Origin: CBDVBZ01 sp965372355 | GTDB taxonomy: Bacteria > Krumholzibacteriota > Krumholzibacteriia > WVZY01 | Direction: 5' to 3' | Length of the DNA stretch: 36,112 bases | Assembly: GCA_965372355.1 (NCBI GenBank) | Contig: CBDVBZ010000019.1 | Location: 1 to 36,112 of the forward strand | Shown: piece after piece, positions 23,240 to 32,396 of the stretch | Layout of the letters: each line of letters opens with the position of its first letter | How positions within the stretch are numbered: the first letter of the stretch is position 1 | Notes under the pieces: generated by a model | Databases searched by the model: none | Seen by the model: the letters and a program-made list of their open reading frames with translations, nothing else | Told to the model about the DNA's origin: nothing | Position numbers and translations under genes: made by a program

Positions 23240-25399
23240 TTACCCGAGATCGACGGGTAGAACGATCGTGAAAGAAGTACCCTCACCGACCTGGCTGACC
23301 ACAGTGATCTCGCCCCCGTGGTCCTGGATGATCTGGTAGCAGATCGAAAGCCCCAGCCCGGTGCCGACCCCGACACCTTTGGTTGTGAAACCCGGGTCGA
23401 AGATCTTGTTGATCTGTTCCTCGGGTATGCCCCTTCCGTTGTCCTTGATCTCGATCTGCACCTTGTCATTGCTGTGGGACGTCGTGATGGTGATATCGCC
23501 GTCACCCTCGATTGCCTGCTTGGCATTCACCAGCAGATTGAGAAACACCTGGTTGAGCCGTCCCGGAAAGCACTCGATGCGGGGCAGATCAGCGTAGTTA
23601 CGATGAACCGTTACATGGCGCTTGAGTTCGTGGTGGACAAGGGTGAGTGTGTCTTCCAGGCCCTCGTGGATATCCACCCGTTTCATTTCGGCTTCATCCA
23701 GCCTGGCAAAGCTCCGAAGGCGTCGCACGATGGTCGTCACCCGATCGCCGCCGGACCCGATAACCGCATTCGCGTCCTCGATGACTTTGACCACCGCACG
23801 GACCTTTGAGTTGCCACCTTCGTCGGGGCCAAGCTCCTTCTTGAGTTTGCCAAGGGCCCGCGCCAGCGTGTCGTGCATGCTGCAGATTGCGCCAATCGGC
23901 GTGTTGATCTCATGGGCCACTCCGGCGACGAGGTTGCCGAGGGCGGCCATCTTCTCCGACTGGACGAGCTGCGACTGGGTTTGCCGAAGCTCCTGATTGG
24001 CAGCAGCGAGTTCATCCAGAACCTTCTGGCGTTTTCGCGCCTCATCGAGCTCCTTGGCCTTGAGTTCGTTGTCCGCCTCGAGACGCATGCGTTCTAATTC
24101 CTGCTCCTTGGCGCGACGCTCCTGCTCGATCCGTTCCGCGGAGAGCTCCTTTACTTCGTCGAGCCGTTTGGCCAGATCCCTGTTGGTTTGCGCGAACCCC
24201 AGCGCGAGACCAACCGACATGATTATCAACATGACCAGAAGACCGTACAGATAGTAGTCAGGGCCGTCGCCAGATTCCGAAGAGATGAGTGCCGTCAACA
24301 TCTGAAAAGCAGCGGCGAGAATAAACGCGGCGACCCCCGACGCAATAAGCCAGGCATAACGTTTCCGCCTGATAATCGCAGTGACCAGAACGCGCAGAAT
24401 CTCGGCGAACGTGATAAGAGGGAAATAGAAAAGGTGTGTTATCGGTCCGTTCCAGAAGACGATGGCAACGATCACTCCGCCACCGAGCCACAACCAGAAC
24501 ACCCTGGGCAAACGGTCGTAGAAAAGCGCATATAGAAAGCGCAAGCCCGAAACCGATACAACGATAACAGCTATTTGCCACACCCTGAACCAAGCGGCAA
24601 GATCGGTGGGATCTGGGGTTTTGACAAAATAGAGCGGTACATACGCGATGATAGCCGCGGACATTGTGAATACGGCATAGTAGAGATGCACGATCTGCCT
24701 GGGATAGAATACAAAAAGCAGAAGATGAAGCATCGCGATCGCCATCGCGGCGGCGGCGGAGAGCGTATGCTGCGTCGTGCGCTCGAACAGCAATTCCGCC
24801 TTGCTCGCCATCCCCGCATCCATCGTACTCAGTGTGATTTGGAGTCCGCTGGCTCCGTGCCTCGGATGTCTCTCAAACTTGTACGCCCATCCTCGGTGGG
24901 GCGCAAAGCGGATGGCGATAACATGCTGTGGTCTGTCGTCGAAGTTAACCGGGGTCAAGACCGGCGCGTCGGCCACCAGGTGGGATTGCGTTTCGGGGGG
25001 ACCCACCTTTCCCAGGGTGCGGACGAGGCGCCCGTCGAAGTAGCACTCCGTAGCGCCGATCTGCGATATGGCGATCGACAGCACCCTATTGCGCAGTTCA
25101 GTCGGGACCTCCAGACGAAGTCTGAACCAGACGACAACTTGCCCCTCTCCCGTGGTATCGAGAGTCCTGAGGCTGCCCGGGGGCACGGGTCTCCATGAGC
25201 TGTCATCGAACCCGGGATCCGCCCACGACGGATCGTCACCCGCGTGATACTTCCAGCCGCTGTCCAGTATCATGCCTCGGTCATGCAGCACGCGGTCCGC
25301 GGAAACAACGATTGCGCCGTCGGACTGCCCGGGCGCACTCGCCGCACACAACACTGCAATCACAGCCGCTAGCACTACAATAGTTGAGAGTCTTCTCAT
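23240..25399 (-). CDS. Seven-TM sensor histidine kinase
   Basis: The 719-residue product has a signal peptide (about 1-24) and an extracytoplasmic beta-sandwich with W-K-Y-H-A-G-D-D-P-S-W-A-D and F-D-D-S-S-W, like 7TMR-DISM or galactose-binding-type sensor domains. Seven membrane helices follow, then a long Arg/Glu-rich coiled coil. The kinase core has H496 in V-A-H-E-I-N-T-P, the N-box N-A-K-Q-A-I and D-N-G-R-G-I-P plus G-L-G-L-S-I-C-Y-Q-I. It should sense an envelope ligand and phosphorylate a regulator; the gene at 25513-25995 is the obvious partner. ATG 25399 overlaps the stop of a phosphatase relic (ATGA), which fixes this start. Confidence 0.92.
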   Translation of the reverse strand: MRRLSTIVVLAAVIAVLCAASAPGQSDGAIVVSADRVLHDRGMILDSGWKYHAGDDPSWADPGFDDSSWRPVPPGSLRTLDTTGEGQVVVWFRLRLEVPTELRNRVLSIAISQIGATECYFDGRLVRTLGKVGPPETQSHLVADAPVLTPVNFDDRPQHVIAIRFAPHRGWAYKFERHPRHGASGLQITLSTMDAGMASKAELLFERTTQHTLSAAAAMAIAMLHLLLFVFYPRQIVHLYYAVFTMSAAIIAYVPLYFVKTPDPTDLAAWFRVWQIAVIVVSVSGLRFLYALFYDRLPRVFWLWLGGGVIVAIVFWNGPITHLFYFPLITFAEILRVLVTAIIRRKRYAWLIASGVAAFILAAAFQMLTALISSESGDGPDYYLYGLLVMLIIMSVGLALGFAQTNRDLAKRLDEVKELSAERIEQERRAKEQELERMRLEADNELKAKELDEARKRQKVLDELAAANQELRQTQSQLVQSEKMAALGNLVAGVAHEINTPIGAICSMHDTLARALGKLKKELGPDEGGNSKVRAVVKVIEDANAVIGSGGDRVTTIVRRLRSFARLDEAEMKRVDIHEGLEDTLTLVHHELKRHVTVHRNYADLPRIECFPGRLNQVFLNLLVNAKQAIEGDGDITITTSHSNDKVQIEIKDNGRGIPEEQINKIFDPGFTTKGVGVGTGLGLSICYQIIQDHGGEITVVSQVGEGTSFTIVLPVDLG

Positions 25400-25494
25400 C
25401 TCAGGTCGATTCCCAGTACGGTGATGTCATCCCATTGATGGCCAGGATGGCTGAACGCCCGCCCGCCGCGCCGGAATATTCCGAGTGCCGTTAT
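25396..25494 (-). pseudogene. Relic 3' end of a SpoIIE/PP2C-type phosphatase gene
   Basis: The minus strand between the response regulator and the kinase reads in one frame ...F-S-H-P-G-H-Q-W-D-D-I-T-V-L-G-I-D-L-R and stop. W-D-D-I-T-V-L is the metal-binding C-terminal motif of SpoIIE/RsbU-like phosphatases. The 32 codons are bounded upstream by TGA (25497-25495) and have no usable start. The stop (25398-25396) overlaps the kinase ATG as ATGA, an operon-type junction. The frame is the same as that of the response regulator ahead of it (TAG at 25515-25513). The body of the phosphatase is missing. Confidence 0.7.
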
Positions 25495-25512
25495 TCACGA
25501 TACACCGAACGG

Positions 25513-25995
25513 CTAAACAAACGTTTTCAGGATTTGCTTGTGCATGTCCTGCAGGTCACCATACGCCCCGTTTATTTCGGCGATCTTCTGTTCGAGTTTC
25601 TTCATCAGCTGTTTGCGCTCGATACCATTTCGCAGAATGATGAGGAGGTCATCGTTGTCCCAGGGCTTCTCGATATACTGAAAGAGTCCGACCTCGTTTA
25701 TCGCTTTGATCGCATTCTCTTTATCCGCGTAACCAGTGAGGATAACTCGTGGTACGTTGGGACGCAGCTTGCGCACCTCTCCCAGAAACGTGATCCCATC
25801 CATTTCCGGCATCAGATAGTCGGAGAGCACCAGATCGATATCGTTCTTCTCTATGAACTGCAGGGCTTCTTTGGGGGTTAGAAAACTTTTGACCGTGTAC
25901 TCGGTCTCAAGACTCAGAAACGAATTCAGGCTGGTAAGCACCATATCTTCGTCGTCAACGATCACGATTGTGGCGGCCGACTGCTCTTGCGACAT
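25513..25995 (-). CDS. Response regulator, receiver domain plus coiled coil, no output domain
   Basis: The 160-residue product carries a complete receiver: D14/D15 (I-V-D-D-E), phospho-acceptor D59 (L-S-D-Y-L-M-P-E-M-D-G), T in I-L-T-G-Y-A-D and K in I-E-K-P-W-D. A charged coiled coil runs from about 120 to the end. ATG 25995 has GAGGAGG 5 nt upstream; the longer frame from 26028 lacks one. There is no DNA-binding or enzymatic domain. The REC-coil layout is normally followed by an output such as SpoIIE phosphatase, and a SpoIIE tail survives in frame just downstream. The protein is therefore either a stand-alone regulator (CheY-like) or the stump of a REC-coil-phosphatase. Confidence 0.88.
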   Translation of the reverse strand: MSQEQSAATIVIVDDEDMVLTSLNSFLSLETEYTVKSFLTPKEALQFIEKNDIDLVLSDYLMPEMDGITFLGEVRKLRPNVPRVILTGYADKENAIKAINEVGLFQYIEKPWDNDDLLIILRNGIERKQLMKKLEQKIAEINGAYGDLQDMHKQILKTFV

Positions 25996-26076
25996 TGTTT
26001 CCTCCTCATTCAGCGAGTGGGCGGGCAAGTGTGCACGACTCGCCCTTCGCTCTCGACATCGATTTAATCCTTATGA

Positions 26077-26526
26077 TCAACTGCTGGCCTTCGGTCCCAG
26101 ATCTGTGCCAACACGATCCAACAGTCCGCGCAACCGTCCAATAAGAGCCTTGAAGACCCCTTCGGTAATCTGAACGTGATCGGAGAGAATGTCCAGAAAG
26201 TCCACGCGGTCGATACAGAGCACGTTTGTATCCTCGACGGTGGTGGCGGTGGCGACGCGCGGCGTATCGTCGAAGAGCGCCCACGTGCCAAACGGATCGC
26301 CGGTCTTCGCCACCGTGATCTCCTCGCCGCCGCGGTGGAGACGCACGCGGCCCTCGAGAACGACGTACAACGCGTCGGACGGCTCGTCTGATTTGTATAC
26401 GATCTCTTCGGCCGAGAATGTGAGTTCCTCCGCTATCACAGCCAGATAGGACAGCTGCTCACTGGGAATCTCGGCAAAGACGTCGACATTCTGGAGAAAA
26501 ATGACCTTTTCGATGATGCTCAACAT
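26077..26526 (-). CDS. Stand-alone cyclic-nucleotide-binding-domain protein
   Basis: The 149-residue product is one CRP-type beta-barrel domain: F-L-Q-N-V-D-V-F-A-E-I-P, D-A-L-Y-V-V-L-E-G-R-V-R-L and a phosphate-cassette region F-G-T-W-A-L-F-D-D-T-P-R-V-A-T. The Arg of the cassette is kept but the usual Glu (F-G-E-x-A-L) is replaced (F-G-T-W-A-L), so ligand choice may differ from cAMP. There is no helix-turn-helix, hence no CRP-like DNA binding. ATG 26526 has AAAGGAG 8 nt upstream. It lies 146 nt after the nucleotide translocase-HEAT gene; transporters of that type with a fused cyclic-nucleotide domain exist, so the two may act together. Confidence 0.85.
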   Translation of the reverse strand: MLSIIEKVIFLQNVDVFAEIPSEQLSYLAVIAEELTFSAEEIVYKSDEPSDALYVVLEGRVRLHRGGEEITVAKTGDPFGTWALFDDTPRVATATTVEDTNVLCIDRVDFLDILSDHVQITEGVFKALIGRLRGLLDRVGTDLGPKASS

Positions 26527-26672
26527 CTTCTGGCTCCTTTACGCCGGTTGGGCGGTGGCAGAAAGGTGTCCGCCTGTCCTGTCGGTGCCTTAGCCGGCAT
26601 GCGCAACACGGCCGCCAGCCCGGTATTACACATGATATCCAATGATACAGACAGGCGGTCCCGGGCGCAACC

Positions 26673-29417
26673 TCACGAAACCAACCGGGCGGTCTCCCGC
26701 ACGACCGCGTTTGGGTCGTCGATGCTTCTTTTCGCGAGCTTTCTGAGTTCAGCCGAGGAATCGTCTTTCAACGCAAAAATGGCACAGGCTTTGAGCCACG
26801 GGTCTTTTCCCTCGATAAGATACTTCAGCGCCGCGTCCGAGTCCGGTATGTGGACTCCAAATAGCTCCTGGCCTCGTCGAATTCTCATATCCATGCTGAT
26901 CGAGTCGACGATCGGAAACAAATACTTCTTCACCTGTTTCTTGAGAACATTGTCGAGAAACTCGACGGCGCTCGCATACAGTTCCTTTCTCTTGCTGATG
27001 ATGCCGAGATAGGCGCCGTGTATGTCCTTTTGAGAGTACGTAAGACCGAGAAGCCGGAAGATCCGCTCGAGGTTCTCATCGATCTTCTCCTCTAGGGCCT
27101 TGCGCATCAAGCGCTCCGCGTCGTCGTCCGAACGGTCTTCGAGATTCAGGATCTGGAGTATCGTGTAGTAGGATTCCGTTTCCTCGATGAGCGCGTCGCC
27201 CAACGCCTCGTGATTGAACTTCAAGCGAGGGTAGTTTGCTCGAAGATAGTTCAGAGCTTTGATGACATGATACTTCATCGCAGGCTCCACGGCGTCGATG
27301 ATGGAGATCAGTGTATCTACCGAATGCTGTGTGGGGATCTGTTTCATTACGCGGCACAGGTTGCTGCGGGCAGTGAAATCGTATGACGTATCGCAAATGT
27401 AGTCACTCAGGGTGCCGGTCACACGGTCGCCGTACGCGGCCAGGGCGTCGCGCGCATTCTTGCGAAAACGCCTGTCGAAAATCCGTTCGAGCAGCCGGGG
27501 CACGAACTCACGGTCGCCCGTCTGCCCAGCGCTCCGCATGGCCTCGTTGACGACACCCGGCGAGGGATCATCGAGAAGCTGCCGCAGAAAACCCTTGAAG
27601 GCCGGATCCTGCATTGACCCCAGCGCCTCGGCGATCTGCACGCGGATGAATTCGTTCTCAGGTCCCTGACCGGTGAGGAGCTCGCGAATCATGTCCTCAC
27701 CGAGTAGATCTGCCTCGCCGGAGCCAGCGTGGTCCGCGATACAGCCGATCGCGGCTGAGCGAATGCCGACGCTGCTGTCCGCCAGGTATCGGCGGAGCAT
27801 CGTGACCCGGTCGACGGCCGGCTGGTCGCAGAGGTAGTGCATGGCCTCACGCCTGACACCCTGATCGCCGTCCTCGAGCAACCCCTCCATCTCACTTACA
27901 ACGGTGTTGTCACCGTTCGAACGAAGCACCCTGATCGCCTTTGCCCGGATGCCCGGCGACTCGTGCGACAGCAGCGGCTTTATGGCGCCGAGGATTTCCG
28001 AGTCCCGGACATCGCGGAGCATATCCAGCGAGTAAATAATCTGGCGCTCATTGGAGCTGCCCAAGGCCGTCCTCAGGGTCGTAAGGGTAGAGGCGTCGGC
28101 GATGTTGACGCTCAGCTCGTCCGGATCGATTTCCCGCCTCTCCAGCGCGCGGCGGAACGCCTCGACGTATTCCTTGCGCATCCTGAATACCATGAATAGC
28201 CAAACGAGCAGCATGGCGACGACGACAATACTAAGCTGCCGAACCGAGAAGTGCAGGACACCGACCAATAGCAGGAGCACACCTCCGGCAAACCCTCGAA
28301 ACCACCGATCCACAAACACATCGATAAAGACCTTGGTTCGTTTCTTGATTTCCAGCGGCACGGGGAGAAAGAGCAGTTCACGCCCCGTCTTGTCGATCGA
28401 ATACCTGAATACGCCATCGGTGCCGCGGATCAACACGGCAGACATCAGGCCCGGTACGAGGAGCATGGCGATCGACCCACCGAGCAGCCCGAGCGGCAGC
28501 AGAAGGATGGCTCCACCCACGCCAAAAAGCCGCAAGAACCGATAGCTCAGAAACAACTGAAACAGAAAGGCAATCAGACTCAAACGGCCATAGAACTTGC
28601 CGAGAAAGGCCGTCAGATCCTGTTTCACGGGGAACGACAGGACGGAAACCGTCTTGAACTGATAATCGATAAAGGAAGCCGTGGCCATGGTTATCGCGAT
28701 GATGCCGACAATGAGCAGCAGGTGTCTCGATCGCTTGACGAGCTTGAACAGTTCCGCGTAGCTCTCTTTGGGTTGCTTGCGACGGGTCGGCCGCGCCGGC
28801 TGCCCCACATCCTCTTTTTGTTTCATCGCCCACACGACGTTCACGAGAACGATACACAACGCCAGAAAAGCGATGCAGAAAAACAACAGATTTTCAGTAG
28901 ACACACCCGCCGTGTCGACGATCAGGCTCGTGACCTCGCCACCCGTGAAGGCGCCGATAATACCGCCCAGGCCAAATAGGACGAACAGTCGCTTGGCCTG
29001 CGTGGCATCAAATATCGCGTTGGAGAACAACCAGAACTGCGACGTTGATATCGCCCCGTAGATACTGACCCAGATGTAGAAGGTGTAGAAGACCGAGGGG
29101 TGTGTGAACTGCAGAAGCCAGCGAAGCAGCAACAGATTGATGATGAGAAAAACTGTTGTGAAGTTGATCAGCCGGTTGAGCCCCAGGCGCTGGCTCGCCT
29201 GCGAGTAGAGGGTCGTCACCGGGACGACGATCACGGCGATTAGCATAAACACAATCGGCAGTTGCGAGGGCCCTAGTTTGACCAGAAAAAGGCTGTCGCG
29301 CGCGGGTTTGAGAAAATAGTAGGTAACGAGCAACAGATAGTAGTAGAGGAACATCAGGAGAGCCAGGGTGATCTCTCCCTTTCGAACATCGACCAGCGAG
29401 CGTAGCCAATGCTTCAT
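26673..29417 (-). CDS. ATP/ADP translocase-like (NTT) transporter with HEAT-repeat C-terminus
   Basis: The 914-residue product has about 12 membrane helices in residues 1-420, beginning L-M-F-L-Y-Y-Y-L-L-L-V-T-Y-Y-F-L-K-P-A-R-D-S-L-F-L, which resembles the opening of Npt1/Npt2 (TLC) nucleotide transporters. Residues ~450-910 form soluble HEAT-like repeats (for example S-H-E-S-P-G-I-R-A-K-A-I-R-V-L, D-S-S-V-G-I-R-S-A-A-I-G). NTT proteins exchange ATP for ADP or take up nucleotides; HEAT repeats mediate protein contacts. ATG 29417 overlaps the phosphoesterase stop by 4 nt and has GGGAGG upstream. The best-known members are in intracellular parasites, so exchange direction and substrate here are open. 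A general major-facilitator assignment is the alternative. Confidence 0.82.
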   Translation of the reverse strand: MKHWLRSLVDVRKGEITLALLMFLYYYLLLVTYYFLKPARDSLFLVKLGPSQLPIVFMLIAVIVVPVTTLYSQASQRLGLNRLINFTTVFLIINLLLLRWLLQFTHPSVFYTFYIWVSIYGAISTSQFWLFSNAIFDATQAKRLFVLFGLGGIIGAFTGGEVTSLIVDTAGVSTENLLFFCIAFLALCIVLVNVVWAMKQKEDVGQPARPTRRKQPKESYAELFKLVKRSRHLLLIVGIIAITMATASFIDYQFKTVSVLSFPVKQDLTAFLGKFYGRLSLIAFLFQLFLSYRFLRLFGVGGAILLLPLGLLGGSIAMLLVPGLMSAVLIRGTDGVFRYSIDKTGRELLFLPVPLEIKKRTKVFIDVFVDRWFRGFAGGVLLLLVGVLHFSVRQLSIVVVAMLLVWLFMVFRMRKEYVEAFRRALERREIDPDELSVNIADASTLTTLRTALGSSNERQIIYSLDMLRDVRDSEILGAIKPLLSHESPGIRAKAIRVLRSNGDNTVVSEMEGLLEDGDQGVRREAMHYLCDQPAVDRVTMLRRYLADSSVGIRSAAIGCIADHAGSGEADLLGEDMIRELLTGQGPENEFIRVQIAEALGSMQDPAFKGFLRQLLDDPSPGVVNEAMRSAGQTGDREFVPRLLERIFDRRFRKNARDALAAYGDRVTGTLSDYICDTSYDFTARSNLCRVMKQIPTQHSVDTLISIIDAVEPAMKYHVIKALNYLRANYPRLKFNHEALGDALIEETESYYTILQILNLEDRSDDDAERLMRKALEEKIDENLERIFRLLGLTYSQKDIHGAYLGIISKRKELYASAVEFLDNVLKKQVKKYLFPIVDSISMDMRIRRGQELFGVHIPDSDAALKYLIEGKDPWLKACAIFALKDDSSAELRKLAKRSIDDPNAVVRETARLVS

Positions 29418-30679
29418 TGCTGCCTCCCGGAGGGGCCGATGACGAACTCGTCGACGATACGACCATTCGTCTCATCGGACTTGGAGCTCTCGACAACCTG
29501 CACCGAGATCCTGCCGGGTTGAACATCGACGACACAGTAATGATAGACCTTTTCCTGGACACGGCGAACGACGTTCAATCCTACCGCAGTATAGGAGGCC
29601 ATGTATTCGTCGATTGTTTCCTGGTTGGGCAGAGCGCGCTGGGGTGAGCCACCGCCCCCGGTGATTACGAACTGGACCGACGATTCGCGTCCGTCATCGC
29701 GAAGAAAAGGGAGCGAGGTGCGCTCGTAGTTGTGCTGATGGCCGCTAAAGACCATCTGAACGCCCTTCTTTTCGAACAGCGTGATCAGTTCGCGCCGCTT
29801 CTCGATCAGGTTGTTGCCGTAGTCCGGCCGTTCCCAGTTGTCATGGTGCTCGGAGAACGCAATCGGGGGGTGGTGCATGACGACGATCTTGAATGTCTTG
29901 TCGCTGGCCGCCAGATGGCGTTCGAGCCACGCGGGCTTTGCGGGGTCATCGGAAACAAACCACTCCCGATAAAGCTCATCCTGAACCGCATTATCGATGT
30001 CGTGGTGATAGTCGATCAGATAGTCGGAATCAACGATGAAGAGGTCGACATCAGGACACTCGAATACGTAGAAAAGCGGGTAGGCGAACACCGCGGTGTA
30101 GTTTGGCGCGCCGTATGTCGAGTCGACGGTCATGTCATGGTTGCCGGGCGCGGGAAGATACGGATACTCGGTAATGAGAGGCACATCTACCTTGTTCTGG
30201 TCGAGAAACCGTTTCCAGTCCTTGGCACGCCGTCCGTCGGTGACGATGTCGCCGGTATTGAGGATGAAGTCGAAGCCCTCGCTCTGGCCTCGCTCGTACA
30301 TGGCATCCCGGACCATCCGGGCTTCGGTAGCGCCGTAGTCCGGGTTCCAGATGAGATAATTGACACCGCCCACGAGGCCGCTTCCCACAATATAGAGCTG
30401 GTAGACGATGGGCAGATAGAGTTGCTTCCACGTCAGCCATGTGTTTTTGTTGGCCACGACTTCCTTGGCGCGCCAACCGGGACGGTTGTCCCCGTAGACA
30501 ACAAACCGGGGGTTCTTGTCCATGCGGTTGTCAGGAAACCGCTTTGGCACTTCGTAATACTCTCGCGGATAAGAATCCTCGACACGACCATAGCGCGAGC
30601 AGGCGGGCAAGACGATCAGCATCCCGAGGATGAGGTATACGAGGGTGCTCGACAGTCTTGCGTGGTTCGACCTGACCAC
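29414..30679 (-). CDS. Calcineurin-like metallophosphoesterase, lipoprotein
   Basis: The 421-residue product has a signal peptide ending V-L-P-A-C (lipobox Cys27) and all five metal-site motifs: G-D-N-R (63-66), N-T-G-D-I-V-T-D-G (141-149), P-G-N-H-D (178-182), M-H-H-P-P (268-272) and S-G-H-Q-H-N-Y-E-R (312-320). The dinuclear metal site suggests a phosphomono- or diesterase acting outside the cytoplasm. I choose GTG 30679 since GAGAGGA lies upstream; a TTG at 30709 gives a longer, unlikely N-terminus. The start falls 4 nt after the stop of the kinase-like lipoprotein and the end overlaps the translocase start, so the three are tightly coupled. Confidence 0.88.
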   Translation of the reverse strand: MVRSNHARLSSTLVYLILGMLIVLPACSRYGRVEDSYPREYYEVPKRFPDNRMDKNPRFVVYGDNRPGWRAKEVVANKNTWLTWKQLYLPIVYQLYIVGSGLVGGVNYLIWNPDYGATEARMVRDAMYERGQSEGFDFILNTGDIVTDGRRAKDWKRFLDQNKVDVPLITEYPYLPAPGNHDMTVDSTYGAPNYTAVFAYPLFYVFECPDVDLFIVDSDYLIDYHHDIDNAVQDELYREWFVSDDPAKPAWLERHLAASDKTFKIVVMHHPPIAFSEHHDNWERPDYGNNLIEKRRELITLFEKKGVQMVFSGHQHNYERTSLPFLRDDGRESSVQFVITGGGGSPQRALPNQETIDEYMASYTAVGLNVVRRVQEKVYHYCVVDVQPGRISVQVVESSKSDETNGRIVDEFVIGPSGRQQ

Positions 30680-30683
30680 GGCT

Positions 30684-32387
30684 CTAATCCTCTCGTTGAA
30701 TGGCAACAATCGTGTGTTCCCCGGAGTTGCCGCCGGTGCTCACGAAAACGGATACCCACCGGCCCCAGTTCTCTTCCGACCGATGGTTGCGTAACCGAAC
30801 CTCGAGGATACCGTTCTCCATCTTCGGCAGCGGAATCCGCATTGGCCCCCGGAGGTCCTCGCGTGAACCGAAGGACTCACCATCTTGTCTATACTCGTAC
30901 TGGTATCGCACATCGGTCACATCCTTGTAGCCGTTCTCGACGGCAAGGTCGACAAACCGGAGCTCCGGCCCGCTCGCAGACTCGACGACGCTAAAACCAT
31001 CGGCCGGGTTCATCTTGTCGAACCAGTACCGGCCGATGATATCACGGCGTTGGATGAGCACCTCGATCAGATACTCGGCGGCCTCGGGATCCGAGTATTG
31101 CCCGGTCTCGACCGCCGCTCGAATCTGCTCATCGGTAAACGATGTCACAATCCGCGCCGCCCAGAACCCGTCGCGGCCGGTCTGGTTCACGAAGGCCGGG
31201 TTGGGAACGATAAACTTGAACTTCTGTGGTTTGAAATCTTTATAGTCGAACAGCCCAACCGACTTGTACCTGATCGTCCGACCTTTCTCCCATCCCGGAG
31301 CGACCAATCCGAGCCGGAGCGTATTCTCCAACATCTGCCCGGGGTCGACTCCTGTCTCGTAGCCAACCCACTCCGGCATCGGCTCATCGCCCTGGCTTCC
31401 GAGCGTCGAACCGAAGTCGATGAGATAATGTCTGACGTAGCGCCGCCCGGAGTCATCGACATAGATATCCAGTGTGTTGCTCGCCTTGGTGTCCCAGTGG
31501 TTAACCCAGGACGCAATCGTTCGCAACCCCCGGAGCTCTCTTCGATGCTCGTGCGGGATGAAATCATTCGGGTCATCCTTGCGCGTTTTGTAATAGCGGA
31601 ACGGCCCAATCGGTTTGCCGGGTAGAAACTTGCTCGCCGTCACGCGGATCGTGCCGTCCGGCTGCCGGTTGACCCGGGCGAGCAACGAGGCGAGATCCGC
31701 CCGGGTCATCGCCCGTTCTTTGCCGAGCTCCTTGTCGAACACCATCACACCGTCGCGGATCTCCAGAATCGAGGGGTCGAGCGACCCGATGTAGTTCTCA
31801 GGCGTGTTATACCCTGCGGCATACAACAGCTTTGTGGAGACGGTCTCGGCGCCGGTGGCGAGCTGCGGCCATCCCTTGGGGTCGAACTTGATGATATAGC
31901 GGCCGTCTTGAGCGTCCTTGACCGTGAATCCGGGTGTGACGCCCTCCGTTTTGGCGGCGACGATCGTTGTCGGCCGTTCCAACAACGGGGTGTCTCCCTG
32001 GTTCGGCCCGCGCCTTATCTCTTCGATCGACATGGTCTTCTGGCCATTTCGATTCGTGAACCAGCTCGAGTTGGCCACTTCATCAAATGCATCGATATTG
32101 AACGCCTGCTGTCGGTGACCGGTCAGTTTACGAAGCTGCCGGGAGATATCGAGTGCGTTCATCAAAGGTCTCGAAAACTGTTTGTCGAAGCCATCGGCAA
32201 TATTGTTGATATGCTGCGTCTCGGGTTGCGGGATGCCCCGGTCATCGCCTGGAATGGATGGCGGGATCCTGAGCGAGCTGCCGCCCCCGCAGCCAACGCT
32301 GCAAACCAGCAACGGCAAAGCGCCGCCGATCCCGATCATCCGGCAAACGCGGTGTCCAAAAAACCGATATGCAATACGTCCAGTCAT
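30684..32387 (-). CDS. Exported lipoprotein with atypical kinase-like fold
   Basis: The 567-residue product has a signal peptide with a possible lipobox (C-S-V-G-C, Cys33; Ser at -3 is unusual). Its centre has a kinase-like order of residues: K167 in Y-I-I-K-F-D-P, E181 in G-A-E-T-V-S-T-K-L-L, the loop D299-T-K301-A-S-N304 (D-x-K-x-x-N as in H-R-D-L-K-P-E-N) and D324-F-G in L-I-D-F-G-S-T. No glycine-rich loop is evident. The C-terminal ~110 residues look beta-rich. I do not recognise a named family; HipA-like, CotH-like and FAM20-like secreted kinases are the nearest ideas. The gene begins 9 nt after the Omp85 stop and ends 4 nt before the phosphoesterase start. Kinase activity is an inference from motifs. 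Confidence 0.65.
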   Translation of the reverse strand: MTGRIAYRFFGHRVCRMIGIGGALPLLVCSVGCGGGSSLRIPPSIPGDDRGIPQPETQHINNIADGFDKQFSRPLMNALDISRQLRKLTGHRQQAFNIDAFDEVANSSWFTNRNGQKTMSIEEIRRGPNQGDTPLLERPTTIVAAKTEGVTPGFTVKDAQDGRYIIKFDPKGWPQLATGAETVSTKLLYAAGYNTPENYIGSLDPSILEIRDGVMVFDKELGKERAMTRADLASLLARVNRQPDGTIRVTASKFLPGKPIGPFRYYKTRKDDPNDFIPHEHRRELRGLRTIASWVNHWDTKASNTLDIYVDDSGRRYVRHYLIDFGSTLGSQGDEPMPEWVGYETGVDPGQMLENTLRLGLVAPGWEKGRTIRYKSVGLFDYKDFKPQKFKFIVPNPAFVNQTGRDGFWAARIVTSFTDEQIRAAVETGQYSDPEAAEYLIEVLIQRRDIIGRYWFDKMNPADGFSVVESASGPELRFVDLAVENGYKDVTDVRYQYEYRQDGESFGSREDLRGPMRIPLPKMENGILEVRLRNHRSEENWGRWVSVFVSTGGNSGEHTIVAIQRED

Positions 32388-32396
32388 AACAGATCG

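Noticed and set aside
26570..26658. 9-bp inverted repeat CCGCCTGTC/GACAGGCGG between the carrier and cNMP genes
   Set aside because: The arms are 71 nt apart with no supporting structure between them; likely chance in GC-rich DNA.
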